Assembly (NCBI GenBank): GCA_031258135.1
Contig: JAIRNG010000015.1
Location: forward strand, 1 to 53,078
Direction: 5' to 3'
DNA: 53,078 nucleotides
DNA from: Mediterranea sp. (in: CFB group bacteria)
GTDB lineage: Bacteria; Bacteroidota; Bacteroidia; Bacteroidales; Bacteroidaceae
Positions within the stretch are counted from its first letter, which is position 1, and each line of letters opens with the position of its first letter. A program made the translations under genes and the position numbers. Under the pieces are notes generated by a model. The model was not told where the DNA came from, searched no databases, and saw nothing but the letters and a program-made list of their open reading frames with translations. Positions 28,355 to 40,977 of this stretch are shown here, in pieces.

Positions 28355-29395
28355 TTATTCGGCTAAGGTATCCTGCCGCCGCTTGCGGAACAGTATCCAG
28401 GCCACGACCGGCGCTCCGATCAGGGCGGTGACCGAATTTATGGGAAGCGCTCCTTCAAATCCGGGCATACGGGCGATCAGGTTACACAATAAGGCCAATG
28501 CCGCTCCGGTAAGTAACGTTCCCGGTATAAGCACGCGGTGGTCTGATGAGTTGAATATGCCCCTGCACAGGTGGGGCACAGCCAGCCCGACAAACATGAT
28601 GGGGCCGCAATAGGCCGTTACGATAGCTACCGATACGCTCGAGTTTATGATGACCAGCAAGCGCGAACGTTTAATGTTCAATCCGAGATTGCGGGCGTAA
28701 TTGTCGCCCAGCATCAGCAGGTTCAATGTTTTTATCAGGAGGAACGACAGCGGGAGAAGTACGGCCATGATGGAACTGAAAACCACTACCTGGTCGCCCG
28801 AGATGCGGGAAAAGCTTCCCAGTCCCCAGATCACGTAAGCGCGGATATCTTCTTCTACGCTGAAATACTTCAGGACGCCGATCACGGCGTTTGCCACATA
28901 GCCGATCATTACCCCGATAATAAGTAAGGTGACATGGCCCCTTACTTTCTGGGATACGTAAACAATAAGCGCCATGACGGACAAGGCTCCGGTAATAGCG
29001 GCGACGGATAGCGCAACTTCGCCCATATAGCCCAGTTTGCTCAGGGCTATTCCGCCTAATTTCCCCGACAGCAGAATAATAAAAGCCACGCCCAGGCTGG
29101 CCCCCGAACTGATACCCAGTACGGATGGCCCCGCCAGCGGATTGCGGAATACGGTTTGCATCTGCAAGCCGCCTACGGACAGTCCGGCGCCTGCTACCAG
29201 AGAGATAACGGCCTGTGGTACGCGGGACTTCCGGATGATGTTTTGCCAGACCACCGGCTCATCTCCCGTACCCCAGAGGATGTTCCATACCGAGCCGGAA
29301 GGGATATGCACCGAGCCGAGCAACAGGTTCAGCAGAAAGAAGATCAATATGCAACCGGCCAGAAGCAGCATGAGGGGAAGAACCGGACGACTCAT
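28355..29395 (-). CDS. btuC: FecCD/BtuC-family ABC transporter permease
   Basis: GLQMQTVFRNPLAGPSVLGISSGASLG and GPIMFVGLAVPHLCR signatures. Confidence 0.87.
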   Translation of the reverse strand: MSRPVLPLMLLLAGCILIFFLLNLLLGSVHIPSGSVWNILWGTGDEPVVWQNIIRKSRVPQAVISLVAGAGLSVGGLQMQTVFRNPLAGPSVLGISSGASLGVAFIILLSGKLGGIALSKLGYMGEVALSVAAITGALSVMALIVYVSQKVRGHVTLLIIGVMIGYVANAVIGVLKYFSVEEDIRAYVIWGLGSFSRISGDQVVVFSSIMAVLLPLSFLLIKTLNLLMLGDNYARNLGLNIKRSRLLVIINSSVSVAIVTAYCGPIMFVGLAVPHLCRGIFNSSDHRVLIPGTLLTGAALALLCNLIARMPGFEGALPINSVTALIGAPVVAWILFRKRRQDTLAE

Positions 29396-29401
29396 GGGCG
29401 C

Positions 29402-30598
29402 TTATCTGAGGAGTTCGTAATAATGGGGAACATAATCCGGAAGGATGCCGGGATGGAAAACGCGGATGAAATCGGACAGAACAAGTTCCGGCTCCACGGG
29501 CATGCTCTCGTAAAAAGGTTTCCGGCGCATGTTGCAATAGATGATCCCTTTGTCCCGGAACGCGCGGAAATCGGCGTAACGTGAATCTTCCGACCGGAGC
29601 GCGTCATACGAGAATGTTCCGTCGTAACTGTTTACAATACGCCAGTAATCGGCATTCTCAGCCTGACTGTAAACGGTTTCATAGTCGAGCGTCACCCCCC
29701 CGGAATGGGGGTCGTCTTTCAGGAAGTATTCTCCGCCGGCATCGTTGAACAGTTGCGCCAGGAAACTCTTACCCCCTACGGCATACCAGTTCCCCCCCCG
29801 CATTTCTCCGCTGAATATAACAGGACGCTTCCGTTGTTTTGCGGCCAACGCCTTCAACTCGTTGTACCGCGTTTCAATGGCGGCGAACAGGGTGTTTGCC
29901 TGTTCCTCTTTCCCGATGAACATACCGATGAATTTGATCCATTCGGCTTGTCCCAACGGAGTCGTTTCCTTGTATCCCAAATGGGGAATCAGGGGTATAT
30001 CCACATCCCGGAGTATGTCGTATCCTCCCCGTTTGAACGGGGAGATGAAAATAACGTCCGGTTCGATGCTCATGATGACCTCACTGTCGAAGTTCCCTTC
30101 TATGCCGATCTTAGCCGTTTTCCCTTCCTCCAGTTGCCGGTTCATCTTCCCGTCAAAAAGATGCCGGGTACTGGTTACGCCGGCCACACATTCACGGGCG
30201 TCCAGCTTGATGAAATTGGACAATTGCAGCGAAGTCATGCAAATGACGCTCCGTACGGGCGTCCAGATCACCGTATAGCCTTCCGGTATATCTTGCGGGA
30301 CCGTTCCTTTGGGCGCCAGTGCATAATGGAAAGACCGCGCACTCTCCTGTTGCGGGTCACGGATGTCTATCAGCCGGGCAGTCGGCGTGTGTGTCACCGT
30401 AAACCCTTCGGCATACACCGGATGCACTTCGGCAAAGTTGCCGCCCGGTCTTTCAACCGCCTCTCCGGAAGCCGGATTGTTCTTTTGACGGCAACCACCG
30501 CCCATCAAACAAGTGAACAAGCACACAATGGTCACTAACCGTAACCGTCTTCGCAACAGTCTCTGTGACCGTCTCGTCTTTATATCTCTGATTCTCAT
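29402..30598 (-). CDS. btuF: Corrinoid ABC transporter substrate-binding lipoprotein
   Basis: Start trimmed to MRIRDIKTRRSQRLLRRRLRLVTIVCLFTCLMGGGCRQ (lipobox); periplasmic-binding pattern EPDVIFISPFKRGG; first gene after riboswitch. Confidence 0.82.
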   Translation of the reverse strand: MRIRDIKTRRSQRLLRRRLRLVTIVCLFTCLMGGGCRQKNNPASGEAVERPGGNFAEVHPVYAEGFTVTHTPTARLIDIRDPQQESARSFHYALAPKGTVPQDIPEGYTVIWTPVRSVICMTSLQLSNFIKLDARECVAGVTSTRHLFDGKMNRQLEEGKTAKIGIEGNFDSEVIMSIEPDVIFISPFKRGGYDILRDVDIPLIPHLGYKETTPLGQAEWIKFIGMFIGKEEQANTLFAAIETRYNELKALAAKQRKRPVIFSGEMRGGNWYAVGGKSFLAQLFNDAGGEYFLKDDPHSGGVTLDYETVYSQAENADYWRIVNSYDGTFSYDALRSEDSRYADFRAFRDKGIIYCNMRRKPFYESMPVEPELVLSDFIRVFHPGILPDYVPHYYELLR

Positions 30599-30652
30599 AA
30601 AAATGAATTTATATTCTATACCCACGAGAATATAACTCTCCAAGCGTTGAAC

Positions 30653-30800
30653 GGCAGGTCTTCTGACTGACTCTCATCCGAAAAGCCTTCCCGGTTTAAA
30701 TCCAGTGGCAAAACAGAGTTTCCGGAATGATAGGAGTTTCACAGCAGCGGGACTGTCCGGGATTCTCACCCGGTTCCCTTTTAATTCGTATCCCCGTACG
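30653..30800 (-). promoter_or_regulatory. Cobalamin (B12) riboswitch
   Basis: Minus strand contains GGGAACCGGGTGAGAATCCCGGACAGTCCCGCTGCTGTGA ... GCCACTGGAT ... GATGAGAGTCAGTCAGAAGACCTGCC (B12 box), followed by the btuFCD-like operon. Confidence 0.93.
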
Positions 30801-30824
30801 GGAATAACAAAACCAATTCGACGG

Positions 30825-30832
30825 CAAAGATA
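30825..30832 (-). promoter_or_regulatory. Bacteroides-type -7 element (TAnnTTTG) upstream of the cobalamin riboswitch
   Basis: Minus strand TATCTTTG about 25 bp before the riboswitch core. Confidence 0.55.
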
Positions 30833-30923
30833 ACATCAACAAATCAATTTCACACTATTTCCGACAGCAAATCCATCAGGTCATTTACCTCCGCGTAACT
30901 CTTTCCCTCCATGTCTCAGTGTT

Positions 30924-30949
30924 TAATTGTAAATCGTCTGATCGTAAAT
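30924..30949. repeat. 15-bp dispersed repeat, locus 3
   Basis: taattgtaaatcgtctgatcgtaaat. Confidence 0.65.
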
Positions 30950-30966
30950 GAACTGTACCTTGGGCT

Positions 30967-31341
30967 TTATACCTTACGGATCAGGTAAGCGCCTGCCAGT
31001 ACGGCCGGTATTCCGAGCAGGATGCTTGAAATGACATAAGAAGCCAACGTAAGATACATCCCCTCTTTGAGCAGAAAAAGGCTTTCGCCGGAGAACGTGG
31101 AGAATGTTGTGAAACCACCGCACAGCCCGACGGTCAGGAACAGGCGGGTCTCGTTGGAAAGGTGAAAGCGGGCGGATAAGGCATAGAAGATTCCGATGAG
31201 AAGGCTTCCCAGAACATTGACGGTGAAAGTAGACCAGGGGAAACCCGAAACCGGGCCTCTGCCATTCATGGACAAGTGGAGGAGGTAACGAAAGACGCTT
31301 CCCGCTCCTCCGCCTAAAAAGACGAATACAATTTCTTTCAT
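30967..31341 (-). CDS. crcB: Fluoride efflux channel CrcB/Fluc
   Basis: GGGAGSVFRYLLHLSM, PWSTFTVNVLGSLLIGIFYA, GLCGGFTTFSTFSGES. Confidence 0.93.
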   Translation of the reverse strand: MKEIVFVFLGGGAGSVFRYLLHLSMNGRGPVSGFPWSTFTVNVLGSLLIGIFYALSARFHLSNETRLFLTVGLCGGFTTFSTFSGESLFLLKEGMYLTLASYVISSILLGIPAVLAGAYLIRKV

Positions 31342-31436
31342 ACGTTGACCGGATAATGGTTTGAATGGTCAAAGGTACAACAAATATTTTAATGGTCTGC
31401 GCCGATCCATCAGCTTTCAATTCTCAATTACCTCCT

Positions 31437-31735
31437 CATCAACCGCTGGCGGTAAAACCGCTTTACAAAACGTATCCCCATCAACCGTTGGCGGTAAAAC
31501 CGCTTTACAAAACGCCTCCCCATCAACCGTTGGCGGTAAAACCGCTTTACAAAACACCTCCACAACAGTTGATGACGGTAAAACCGCTTTACAAAACGCA
31601 TCCCCATCAACCGTTGGCGGTAAAACCGCTTTACAAAACACCTCCCCATCAACCGTTGGCGGTAAAACCGCTTTACAAAACACCTCCCCATCAGTTGATG
31701 ACGGTAAAACCGCTTTACAAGACGCCTCCACAGCA
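31437..31735. repeat. 42-bp tandem repeat array, seven copies
   Basis: GGTAAAACCGCTTTACAA starts at 31451, 31493, 31535, 31577, 31619, 31661, 31703 (exact 42-bp period). Confidence 0.97.
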
Positions 31736-31779
31736 GTCGTGGTGACGCTAACCTATAAAGGACACGGCATCGCAACTTT

Positions 31780-31807
31780 CAATTTTCAATTTTCAATTTT
31801 CAATTTA
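31780..31807. repeat. 7-bp microsatellite (CAATTTT)x4
   Basis: caattttcaattttcaattttcaattta. Confidence 0.8.
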
Positions 31808-31921
31808 ATAAGTTCCCCATTCCCCGCAATCGTTTTCAGGGAATCTTCTTTATTTTAGTATATGTATGAACAAACGCTTTGGGTAAGCTGTTTATCTTTG
31901 TGTCAAATCATTTATAATTAA

Positions 31922-34132
<2,211 letters not shown>

Positions 34133-34182
34133 CGCGATTGACCGGAAAATAACTATCTTTGCCGCTCAACTTTCAAGTGTCA

Positions 34183-35436
34183 ATGGTTATGGACGTGACG
34201 AAACGTTTTTTGAAATACACCGGTTTTGATACGACGTCTGACGAAAACACAGGGGTAACGCCCAGCACCCCCGGGCAAATGGAGTTCGTCAGGTATCTGA
34301 AAACCGAACTGGAAGATTTGGGGTTGGAAGAGATAACGCTGGACGACAACGGTTATCTCTTTGCCGCCCTTCCGGCAAATACGGACAGGCAGACGCCTGT
34401 GATCGGGTTTATCGCCCATGTGGACACAAGCCCGGATATGAGTGGACGGCATGTGAATCCGCGTATCGTACGGAACTATGACGGGAAAGATATAGTCCTT
34501 TCTGCAGAAGGGAATATCGTTTTGTCTCCGGCTCACTTCCCCGAATTATCGGAGCACGTGGGAGAAGATCTGATCGTGACGGATGGAACGACGCTTCTTG
34601 GTGCGGATGATAAAGCCGGCATTGCCGAGATCATATCTGCTGTTGCATATTTGCAACAACATCCCGAAATCAAACATGGTAAGATACGTATCGGGTTCAA
34701 CCCGGATGAAGAGATCGGCCTGGGCGCCCATCGGTTTGATGTGGAAAAGTTCGGCTGTGCGTGGGCGTATACCGTGGATGGCGGCGAGGTTGGCGAACTG
34801 GAATATGAGAACTTCAACGCGGCTTCGGCTAAGGTGACCTTCAAAGGACGGAACGTACATCCCGGATATGCCAAAGATAAGATGATCAATTCCATGTTAC
34901 TGGCCAACCGCTTTATATCGTCGCTCCCCGCCGGGGAAACGCCCGAACATACGGAAGGATATGAAGGGTTCTATCATCTGGTGGGAGTTGCGGGCGATGT
35001 CGAGACGACTACGGTCGGCTATATTATCCGTGACCATGACCGTGAAAAGTTCGGGATGCGCAAACAGGAGATCGAACGTCTTGTGAAACGGATGAATACG
35101 GAATTGGGCGACCGGCGGGTGTCGGTAGAGATAAAAGATCAGTACTACAATATGCGGGAGAAGATCGAACCCGTCATGCACGTGGTTGATGTGGCGTTTG
35201 CCGCTATGAAGGCCGTGGGCGTGAAACCAAACGTGAAACCCATCCGGGGGGGAACCGATGGAGCGCAGCTTTCGTTCAAAGGGCTTCCCTGTCCGAACAT
35301 TTTTGCCGGCGGACTGAACTTCCACGGACGGTATGAATTTATACCGGTACAAAGCATGGAGAAAGCCGTGCAGGTAATCGTGAAGATTTCAAGCCTCACC
35401 CCGACCCTCTCCAAAGGAGAGGGGGAAGGAATGTGA
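34183..35436 (+). CDS. pepT: Peptidase T (tripeptide aminopeptidase)
   Basis: [56 protein letters not shown]; last residues [14 protein letters not shown] come from a palindromic repeat. Confidence 0.93.
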   Translation: MVMDVTKRFLKYTGFDTTSDENTGVTPSTPGQMEFVRYLKTELEDLGLEEITLDDNGYLFAALPANTDRQTPVIGFIAHVDTSPDMSGRHVNPRIVRNYDGKDIVLSAEGNIVLSPAHFPELSEHVGEDLIVTDGTTLLGADDKAGIAEIISAVAYLQQHPEIKHGKIRIGFNPDEEIGLGAHRFDVEKFGCAWAYTVDGGEVGELEYENFNAASAKVTFKGRNVHPGYAKDKMINSMLLANRFISSLPAGETPEHTEGYEGFYHLVGVAGDVETTTVGYIIRDHDREKFGMRKQEIERLVKRMNTELGDRRVSVEIKDQYYNMREKIEPVMHVVDVAFAAMKAVGVKPNVKPIRGGTDGAQLSFKGLPCPNIFAGGLNFHGRYEFIPVQSMEKAVQVIVKISSLTPTLSKGEGEGM

Positions 35437-35592
35437 TCTCCAAAGGGGAGAGAGGGGATGTAAAGGAGAGGGAGAAGGGATGTGATGTGATGGAAAAGTA
35501 AACGATTGTATTAATAATAAATATAAATTCAATGATTGATAAAGAAAAGGTAATTCCTTCTCCCTCTCCTTTGGAGAGGGCCGGGGTGAGGC
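35395..35592. repeat. Inverted pair of the CCTCACCCC/CCCTCTCC palindromic element, spanning the pepT end and gcvT start
   Basis: 35395 cctcaccccgaccctctccaaaggagaggggga and 35558-35592 ctccctctcctttggagagggccggggtgagg. Confidence 0.85.
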
Positions 35593-36680
35593 TTTGTGGG
35601 GTGACCCCATTTACGGAAAAGCATATAGCCCTGGGAGCTAAGATGCATGAGTTTGCCGGATACAACATGCCTATCGAATATTCCGGAATCGTCGATGAGC
35701 ATCTGACGGTGTGCAATGCCGTCGGCGTTTTTGATGTTTCGCACATGGGCGAGTTCTGGGTAAAGGGCCCTCATGCGTTGGACTTTCTGCAACGGATTAC
35801 GTCCAACGATGTGGCTGCGTTGACCCCCGGTAAAATCCAATACACCTGTTTCCCGAATGAAGATGGGGGGATTGTAGATGATCTCCTGTTGTATCGATAC
35901 GAACAGGAGAAATACCTGTTGGTGGTCAATGCCTCGAACATTCAGAAGGATTGGGACTGGTGCGTGAAACATAATACGGCGGGAGCCGAAATGGAAAATG
36001 CCTCCGACCGTATGGCGCAGCTTGCCGTGCAAGGGCCGGAAGCCGCAAAACTTTTACAGGAACTGACAGCGGTCGATCTGTCCGCCATACCTTATTACAC
36101 CTTTAAAGTGGGTGAGCTTGCGGGAGTAAAAGACGTGATCATCTCCAATACCGGTTATACCGGGGCAGGGGGATTTGAGCTTTATTTCTATCCGGAACAT
36201 GCAACCGGAATCTGGGACGCCATCATTAAAGCGGGAGCTGGGTATGGCATTAAACCGATAGGGTTAGGCGCCCGGGATACCCTTCGCCTTGAAATGGGAT
36301 TCTGCCTGTATGGCAATGATCTGGATGATACGACTTCCCCTATCGAAGCAGGCCTGGGATGGATCACCAAGTTTGTGGACGGGAAAGACTTCATCAATCG
36401 TCCGGCGCTTGAGAAGCAGAAGAATGAAGGAACTGTGCGCAAGCTGATCGCCTTCGAGATGATCGACCGCGCTATTCCCCGCCAGGGCTATGCAATTGTT
36501 GATGGCAACGGCGATCCGGCGGGGGTGGTTACTTCGGGAACAATGTCGCCAATGCGTAAAACAGGTATTGGCATGGGATATGTAAAGTCCGGGTACGCCG
36601 AACGCGGTACGGAACTGTACATCGATGTTCGTGGACGCAAGCAGAAAGCGAGGGTGGTCAAGCCTCCATTCAGAAAGTAA
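35532..36680 (+). CDS. gcvT: Glycine cleavage system aminomethyltransferase (T protein)
   Basis: [33 protein letters not shown] and IEAGLGW; N-terminal [24 protein letters not shown] is repeat-encoded, so the true start may be GTG at 35601. Confidence 0.92.
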   Translation: MIDKEKVIPSPSPLERAGVRLCGVTPFTEKHIALGAKMHEFAGYNMPIEYSGIVDEHLTVCNAVGVFDVSHMGEFWVKGPHALDFLQRITSNDVAALTPGKIQYTCFPNEDGGIVDDLLLYRYEQEKYLLVVNASNIQKDWDWCVKHNTAGAEMENASDRMAQLAVQGPEAAKLLQELTAVDLSAIPYYTFKVGELAGVKDVIISNTGYTGAGGFELYFYPEHATGIWDAIIKAGAGYGIKPIGLGARDTLRLEMGFCLYGNDLDDTTSPIEAGLGWITKFVDGKDFINRPALEKQKNEGTVRKLIAFEMIDRAIPRQGYAIVDGNGDPAGVVTSGTMSPMRKTGIGMGYVKSGYAERGTELYIDVRGRKQKARVVKPPFRK

Positions 36681-36716
36681 GAGAAGCCCTTAGCTGACGT
36701 TAGCCCGTATGGACTC

Positions 36717-37589
36717 TTACTTAAAATTACGTGTCACAAAAGGCAGGCAGATGTAAAGCGCCTGATTCCAGTACTCCCAGCCATGACCGCCGTTACGGAT
36801 ACGGAATTCGCAGGGAATGCCCGCCCTGCGCATGGCTTGGGTAAATTCTATATTCCGGTCGAGCAGGTAGTCGTCATCGCCACAATCCACAAACCAGGCG
36901 ACGCTACGTAATTGATCCCTGAGGGCGTCACCGGCCTTATCTACAAAAGCAATGCAATTGTTTTCGATGACAGACAGGTATAACAATGCGCGTTTGTCTT
37001 TGGCGCTTTTGTCCGGCACGGCTCTTTCGGCAGGAATATTCATCAATGCGCTCATGGCATATACGGATGAGAACAATTCCGGATGTTTCTGTGCGTATGA
37101 AGCCGATCCTCCGCCACCCATCGACAGGCCTGCGACAGCACGGGTCTGTTTATTCCCGATCACACGGTAAGCGCTTTCTATATAAGGCAGAAATTCGGTA
37201 AAGAAGAAGGTTTCGTACTTCCATCCCGGCATATCGAAGTATCCGTTCCATGCACCGCTTTCGATGCTTCCACCGGCACAGGGGGTAACAACGATCATCT
37301 CGCAGGCTTCGCCGGAGGCGGTAAGCAAATCCATTACATCTTTAAGGTGCCCGCGGTTATACCATTGCGTACTGTTATCAGTCATGCCATGGAGCAGGTA
37401 GAGGATGGGGTATTTCCTATCCGTATCGGTTCCGTAGCTTTTAGGAAGATAGATGGTGTAGTCGCGTTCTGCGTTCAGTACTTTGCTGAACAGACTTTTG
37501 GTCTCGACTTTGCTTTGCGCGCTCCGCTGTGCACAGACAGGCGTAACGGTAAGGACGACGCCTAACAGAAAAATAAAATGTTTCTTCAT
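36717..37589 (-). CDS. Secreted alpha/beta-hydrolase esterase (esterase D/acetylxylan esterase-like)
   Basis: Signal peptide; YPILYLLHGMTDNSTQW, AGLSMGGGGSASYAQKHPELF, NGGHGWEYW. Confidence 0.88.
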   Translation of the reverse strand: MKKHFIFLLGVVLTVTPVCAQRSAQSKVETKSLFSKVLNAERDYTIYLPKSYGTDTDRKYPILYLLHGMTDNSTQWYNRGHLKDVMDLLTASGEACEMIVVTPCAGGSIESGAWNGYFDMPGWKYETFFFTEFLPYIESAYRVIGNKQTRAVAGLSMGGGGSASYAQKHPELFSSVYAMSALMNIPAERAVPDKSAKDKRALLYLSVIENNCIAFVDKAGDALRDQLRSVAWFVDCGDDDYLLDRNIEFTQAMRRAGIPCEFRIRNGGHGWEYWNQALYICLPFVTRNFK

Positions 37590-37656
37590 GATCTCTGAAT
37601 TTATAAGACAATAATACTATAAAACTTTCGCTGTTTGATGGTATGGTCGTTATACA

Positions 37657-38199
37657 TTACCGGATAAGCTGCATCATGACCACATCCTTATATTCTTTGC
37701 CGGCTTGCAGCCATGCTTTCATTATTCCGCAATCCTGAAAGCCGGATTTGCCGAACAAACTCCGGCTGGCTTCGTTATCAACCGGAATATTGGCGTAGAG
37801 TTGTTTTATACGCAAAAAGCCAAAAGCGTAATCGCATAATAAAGACAAGGCGTCTTTGGCATAGCCGTTTCCCCTGTACTCCTTCAGAAGGGCGACGCCC
37901 ACGGCCGCCCGCGAATGGAGCGGGACAAAATCCGTCAGGTCGATGGCGCCCATAACGGCCTGGTCGTTGCGGCGCACTACCATAAGGCGAAGCTGCTTGT
38001 CCGCGTATATATCGTTGACTAAGTTTTTAATATACTGCTTCAGTACGTAACGGGAATAGGGCGCTGTCAAGCTACTGATTTCCCAGAAAGCGGGGTCATT
38101 CTCCATCCGGTAGAATATATCCAGGTCTTCCGGCTCTACGGCCCGGAGATAGATACGATCGTTTGACAGGTATGATGCCGGCATAAAACTATTTTCCAT
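37657..38199 (-). CDS. GNAT-family N-acetyltransferase
   Basis: IYLRAVEPEDLDIFYRMEND; AVGVALLKEYRGNGYAKDALSLLCDYAF. Confidence 0.88.
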   Translation of the reverse strand: MENSFMPASYLSNDRIYLRAVEPEDLDIFYRMENDPAFWEISSLTAPYSRYVLKQYIKNLVNDIYADKQLRLMVVRRNDQAVMGAIDLTDFVPLHSRAAVGVALLKEYRGNGYAKDALSLLCDYAFGFLRIKQLYANIPVDNEASRSLFGKSGFQDCGIMKAWLQAGKEYKDVVMMQLIR

Positions 38200-38635
38200 T
38201 CGTTAGGTTTAATTCTTCACGCATACGCTTCTCGCCGGGAAGGCAAAAGGCCGAAGCGGTAAGGGCTATCAGGCCACAGAAAGCGCCGACATTGCCAAGC
38301 GTAGAGTAATATACAAAAACATTCAGAAGCGCCGCGATCTCCAACAGGCCCAGACGAACTCCACTCCAAAAGACATAGCCGGATAGCGCCCCGGTCAGGT
38401 GAGCCTCGTCTATCTTCTTTTTTTTAAGCGCAACGCTAAACAGTCTTAACGACAAAGGCACACATACAATGACGGTCAATATACCCGCAGTCTCCCAGGC
38501 ATACGTCATCTGCGGATCACCGGCATAAAGTCCCACAGGAAGAAAATCGGTTTCACAGGCTATCGACAACAAAACCGGCAACAGCCAAAACAGGCCATAT
38601 TGCATTTTCAGATTTCGTATTGTTTGCTTAAACAT
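38189..38635 (-). CDS. Hypothetical membrane protein
   Basis: 148 aa, four predicted hydrophobic segments; 11-bp overlap with the downstream acetyltransferase CDS. Confidence 0.7.
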   Translation of the reverse strand: MFKQTIRNLKMQYGLFWLLPVLLSIACETDFLPVGLYAGDPQMTYAWETAGILTVIVCVPLSLRLFSVALKKKKIDEAHLTGALSGYVFWSGVRLGLLEIAALLNVFVYYSTLGNVGAFCGLIALTASAFCLPGEKRMREELNLTNGK

Positions 38636-38647
38636 ACTACCGGTTAT

Positions 38648-39256
38648 TTATTTAAAGGGGATCCGATTAACGATGCTACGTCCCAGCGTAACCTCATCGG
38701 TGTATTCCAACTCGTCGCCGATAGAGATCCCGCGGGCGATCACAGTGAGTTTAACGTTCGTTTCGCCGAGCTTCCGGTAAATGTAGAAGTTCGTTGTGTC
38801 ACCCTCCATTGTGGAACTCAGAGCCAGAATGATTTCATTGATCCCACCCCGGTTCACTCTGTCGACCAGGCTTTCTATCTGTAAATCGCCCGGCCCTACT
38901 CCATCCATCGGTGAGATCACCCCGCCCAATACATGATACAATCCGCGGAATTGCTGGGTTCCTTCCACCGCCATCACATCGCGGATATTCTCCACAACAC
39001 AAATCGTGGAACCGTCACGTTGAGGATTGGCGCAGATCCGGCAGACTTCCGTGTCGGATATATTATGGCATACCTTGCAATATTTCACTTCATGTTTCAA
39101 CGTGATCATTGCATGGCCGAACGCTTCCACCACACCTATCTCCTGCCGGAGCAGATGGAGCACAAGCCTCATGGCTGTTTTCCGCCCGATACCCGGCAGT
39201 CTGGAGAACTCGTTCACCGCTTTCTCCAATAGCATCGAAGGATATTCTTGATTCAC
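38648..39256 (-). CDS. recR: Recombination protein RecR
   Basis: [28 protein letters not shown]4 zinc motif [16 protein letters not shown]; Toprim [12 protein letters not shown]. Confidence 0.96.
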   Translation of the reverse strand: MNQEYPSMLLEKAVNEFSRLPGIGRKTAMRLVLHLLRQEIGVVEAFGHAMITLKHEVKYCKVCHNISDTEVCRICANPQRDGSTICVVENIRDVMAVEGTQQFRGLYHVLGGVISPMDGVGPGDLQIESLVDRVNRGGINEIILALSSTMEGDTTNFYIYRKLGETNVKLTVIARGISIGDELEYTDEVTLGRSIVNRIPFK

Positions 39257-39360
39257 CGGTTAAGTCTTTAGTTATAAATTTTAAGTTCCCGGATCGCTCC
39301 GAGCGCTCAAAGATACACAATCCGGCCCTTATGCCCAAAGCCCCGGAACTTAAAACTTAA

Positions 39361-39480
39361 AAATCAGGAGTCAGGAGTTAAAGGAGTTAGCACTCGCTTC
39401 GCTCGTTAGGAGTTAAAGCTTAACTACCATCCGGGCTAAGGTGCGAAGCGATAACTCCTTTAACTCCTTAACTCCTGATT
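39361..39480. repeat. Long hairpin repeat with CGCTTCGCTCG core, copy 1
   Basis: aatcaggagtcaggagttaaaggagtta...cgcttcgctcg...gcgaagcg...taactcctttaactccttaactcctgatt; second copy at 44892-45008. Confidence 0.85.
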
Positions 39481-39504
39481 GACATAAATAACTATCTTTG
39501 CAGC

Positions 39505-40977
39505 ATGATAATCATCGTCACTGTCATTTGCTACTTCACGGCTTTGCTGCTCATAGCCCGGATCACAGGAAGAAGGGGCGGTTCCAACGCGGCCTTCTTC
39601 AGGGGAGAGAACAAATCGCCGTGGTATGTCGTTTCATTCGGAATGATCGGGGCATCCGTTTCGGGGGTGACTTTTGTCTCGGTACCCGGCATGGTTCGGG
39701 GCATGGACATGACCTATATGCAGGTGGTGGCCGGCTTCTTCTTTGGTTATCTGATCGTGGCGCACGTGCTGCTTCCCCTCTATTATCGCCTTAATCTGAC
39801 CAGCATATATACTTATTTAGGTCACCGGTTCGGTATCCGGACATACTGTACGGGGTCGTTGTTCTTCCTGCTTTCGCGTATGTTGGGGACGGCTGCCAAA
39901 CTCTATCTGGTATGCCTGATCCTGTACACCTGTGTGTTCCGGGAAATGAACGTCCCTTTCTGGGCCATTGCCGCAGGAGCTGTTATGCTCGTCTGGTTCT
40001 ATACGCAGAAAAGCGGGATTAAAACCATTGTATGGACGGACACGCTGCAAACACTTTGCCTGTTTGTGGCGTTGATCTTCATTATCATATCCATTGCACA
40101 GCGTCTTGACCTGGATATGCAAGGCCTGGTTCGGACCATAATGGAAAACGAACATTCGCGCATGGTTGTGTTTGACGACTGGGTATCCGGACAGAACTTC
40201 TTCAAGCAGTTTTTCAGTGGAATCTTCATCGTGATTGTGATGACGGGCCTGGATCAGGACATGATGCAAAAGAACCTGACGTGCCGCAACCTGAAAGAGG
40301 CGCAGAAGAACATGTACTGCTATGGATTTTCATTCATTCCGCTAAACCTGCTGTTCCTTAGTTCAGGTATCCTGTTGCTTGTTCTTGCCGGCGGGATGCA
40401 ACTGGAGCTCCCTCCGATGAATGACGACATCCTGCCGATGCTTGCCACACAGGGCTATCTGGGCCAATCCGTATCGGTGTTATTTACCATAGGTATCATC
40501 GCTGCGGCGTTCGGTAATTCGGACTCCGCCCTGACCTCCATGACCACCAGCTTTTGTGTGGACATTCTGCATACGGATAAAGCCCCGGAAGATATTGCAC
40601 GCAGGAAACGCCGGAAGGTGCACCTCATCATGTCCGTCGTTCTGGTGGCGTTCATCTGCTTCTTCCGTATCGTAAATAATAAAAGTGTCATCGACGCCAT
40701 ATATATCATCGCTTCGTATACTTACGGGCCATTGCTGGGCATGTTCAGTTTCGGGTTGTTCACCCGCCGGAGGGCAAGAGACGGATGGACGCCTTATATC
40801 GCAATGGCTTCGCCCCTGATATGCTTCGCGCTCAACCGGCTGACAAGCGTTTATTTCCAATATACATTCGGATATGAGTTGCTTATGCTGAACGGAGCGC
40901 TTACTTTTGCGGGTATGTGGGCGGGTAGCAGGGCGTCATCTAATAAAAACAAAAACTATGGATATCAAGACCGCTGA
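39505..40977 (+). CDS. Sodium:solute symporter family transporter
   Basis: [34 protein letters not shown]; 490 aa, many TM segments. Confidence 0.9.
   Translation: MIIIVTVICYFTALLLIARITGRRGGSNAAFFRGENKSPWYVVSFGMIGASVSGVTFVSVPGMVRGMDMTYMQVVAGFFFGYLIVAHVLLPLYYRLNLTSIYTYLGHRFGIRTYCTGSLFFLLSRMLGTAAKLYLVCLILYTCVFREMNVPFWAIAAGAVMLVWFYTQKSGIKTIVWTDTLQTLCLFVALIFIIISIAQRLDLDMQGLVRTIMENEHSRMVVFDDWVSGQNFFKQFFSGIFIVIVMTGLDQDMMQKNLTCRNLKEAQKNMYCYGFSFIPLNLLFLSSGILLLVLAGGMQLELPPMNDDILPMLATQGYLGQSVSVLFTIGIIAAAFGNSDSALTSMTTSFCVDILHTDKAPEDIARRKRRKVHLIMSVVLVAFICFFRIVNNKSVIDAIYIIASYTYGPLLGMFSFGLFTRRRARDGWTPYIAMASPLICFALNRLTSVYFQYTFGYELLMLNGALTFAGMWAGSRASSNKNKNYGYQDR

Noticed and set aside
29705-30538. 277-aa plus-strand ORF opposite btuF
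   Set aside because: Shadow ORF within a well-supported lipoprotein gene.
31342-31440. Fluoride riboswitch upstream of crcB
   Set aside because: I looked for the crcB-motif pseudoknot core on the minus strand upstream of crcB and saw no convincing match.
31361-31858. Repeat-encoded proteins in the 42-bp array (165, 126, 104 and 115 aa ORFs on both strands)
   Set aside because: A 42-bp unit is a multiple of 3 and keeps several frames open by periodicity; no signal peptide or promoter specific to one frame. Ribo-seq would be needed to revive this.
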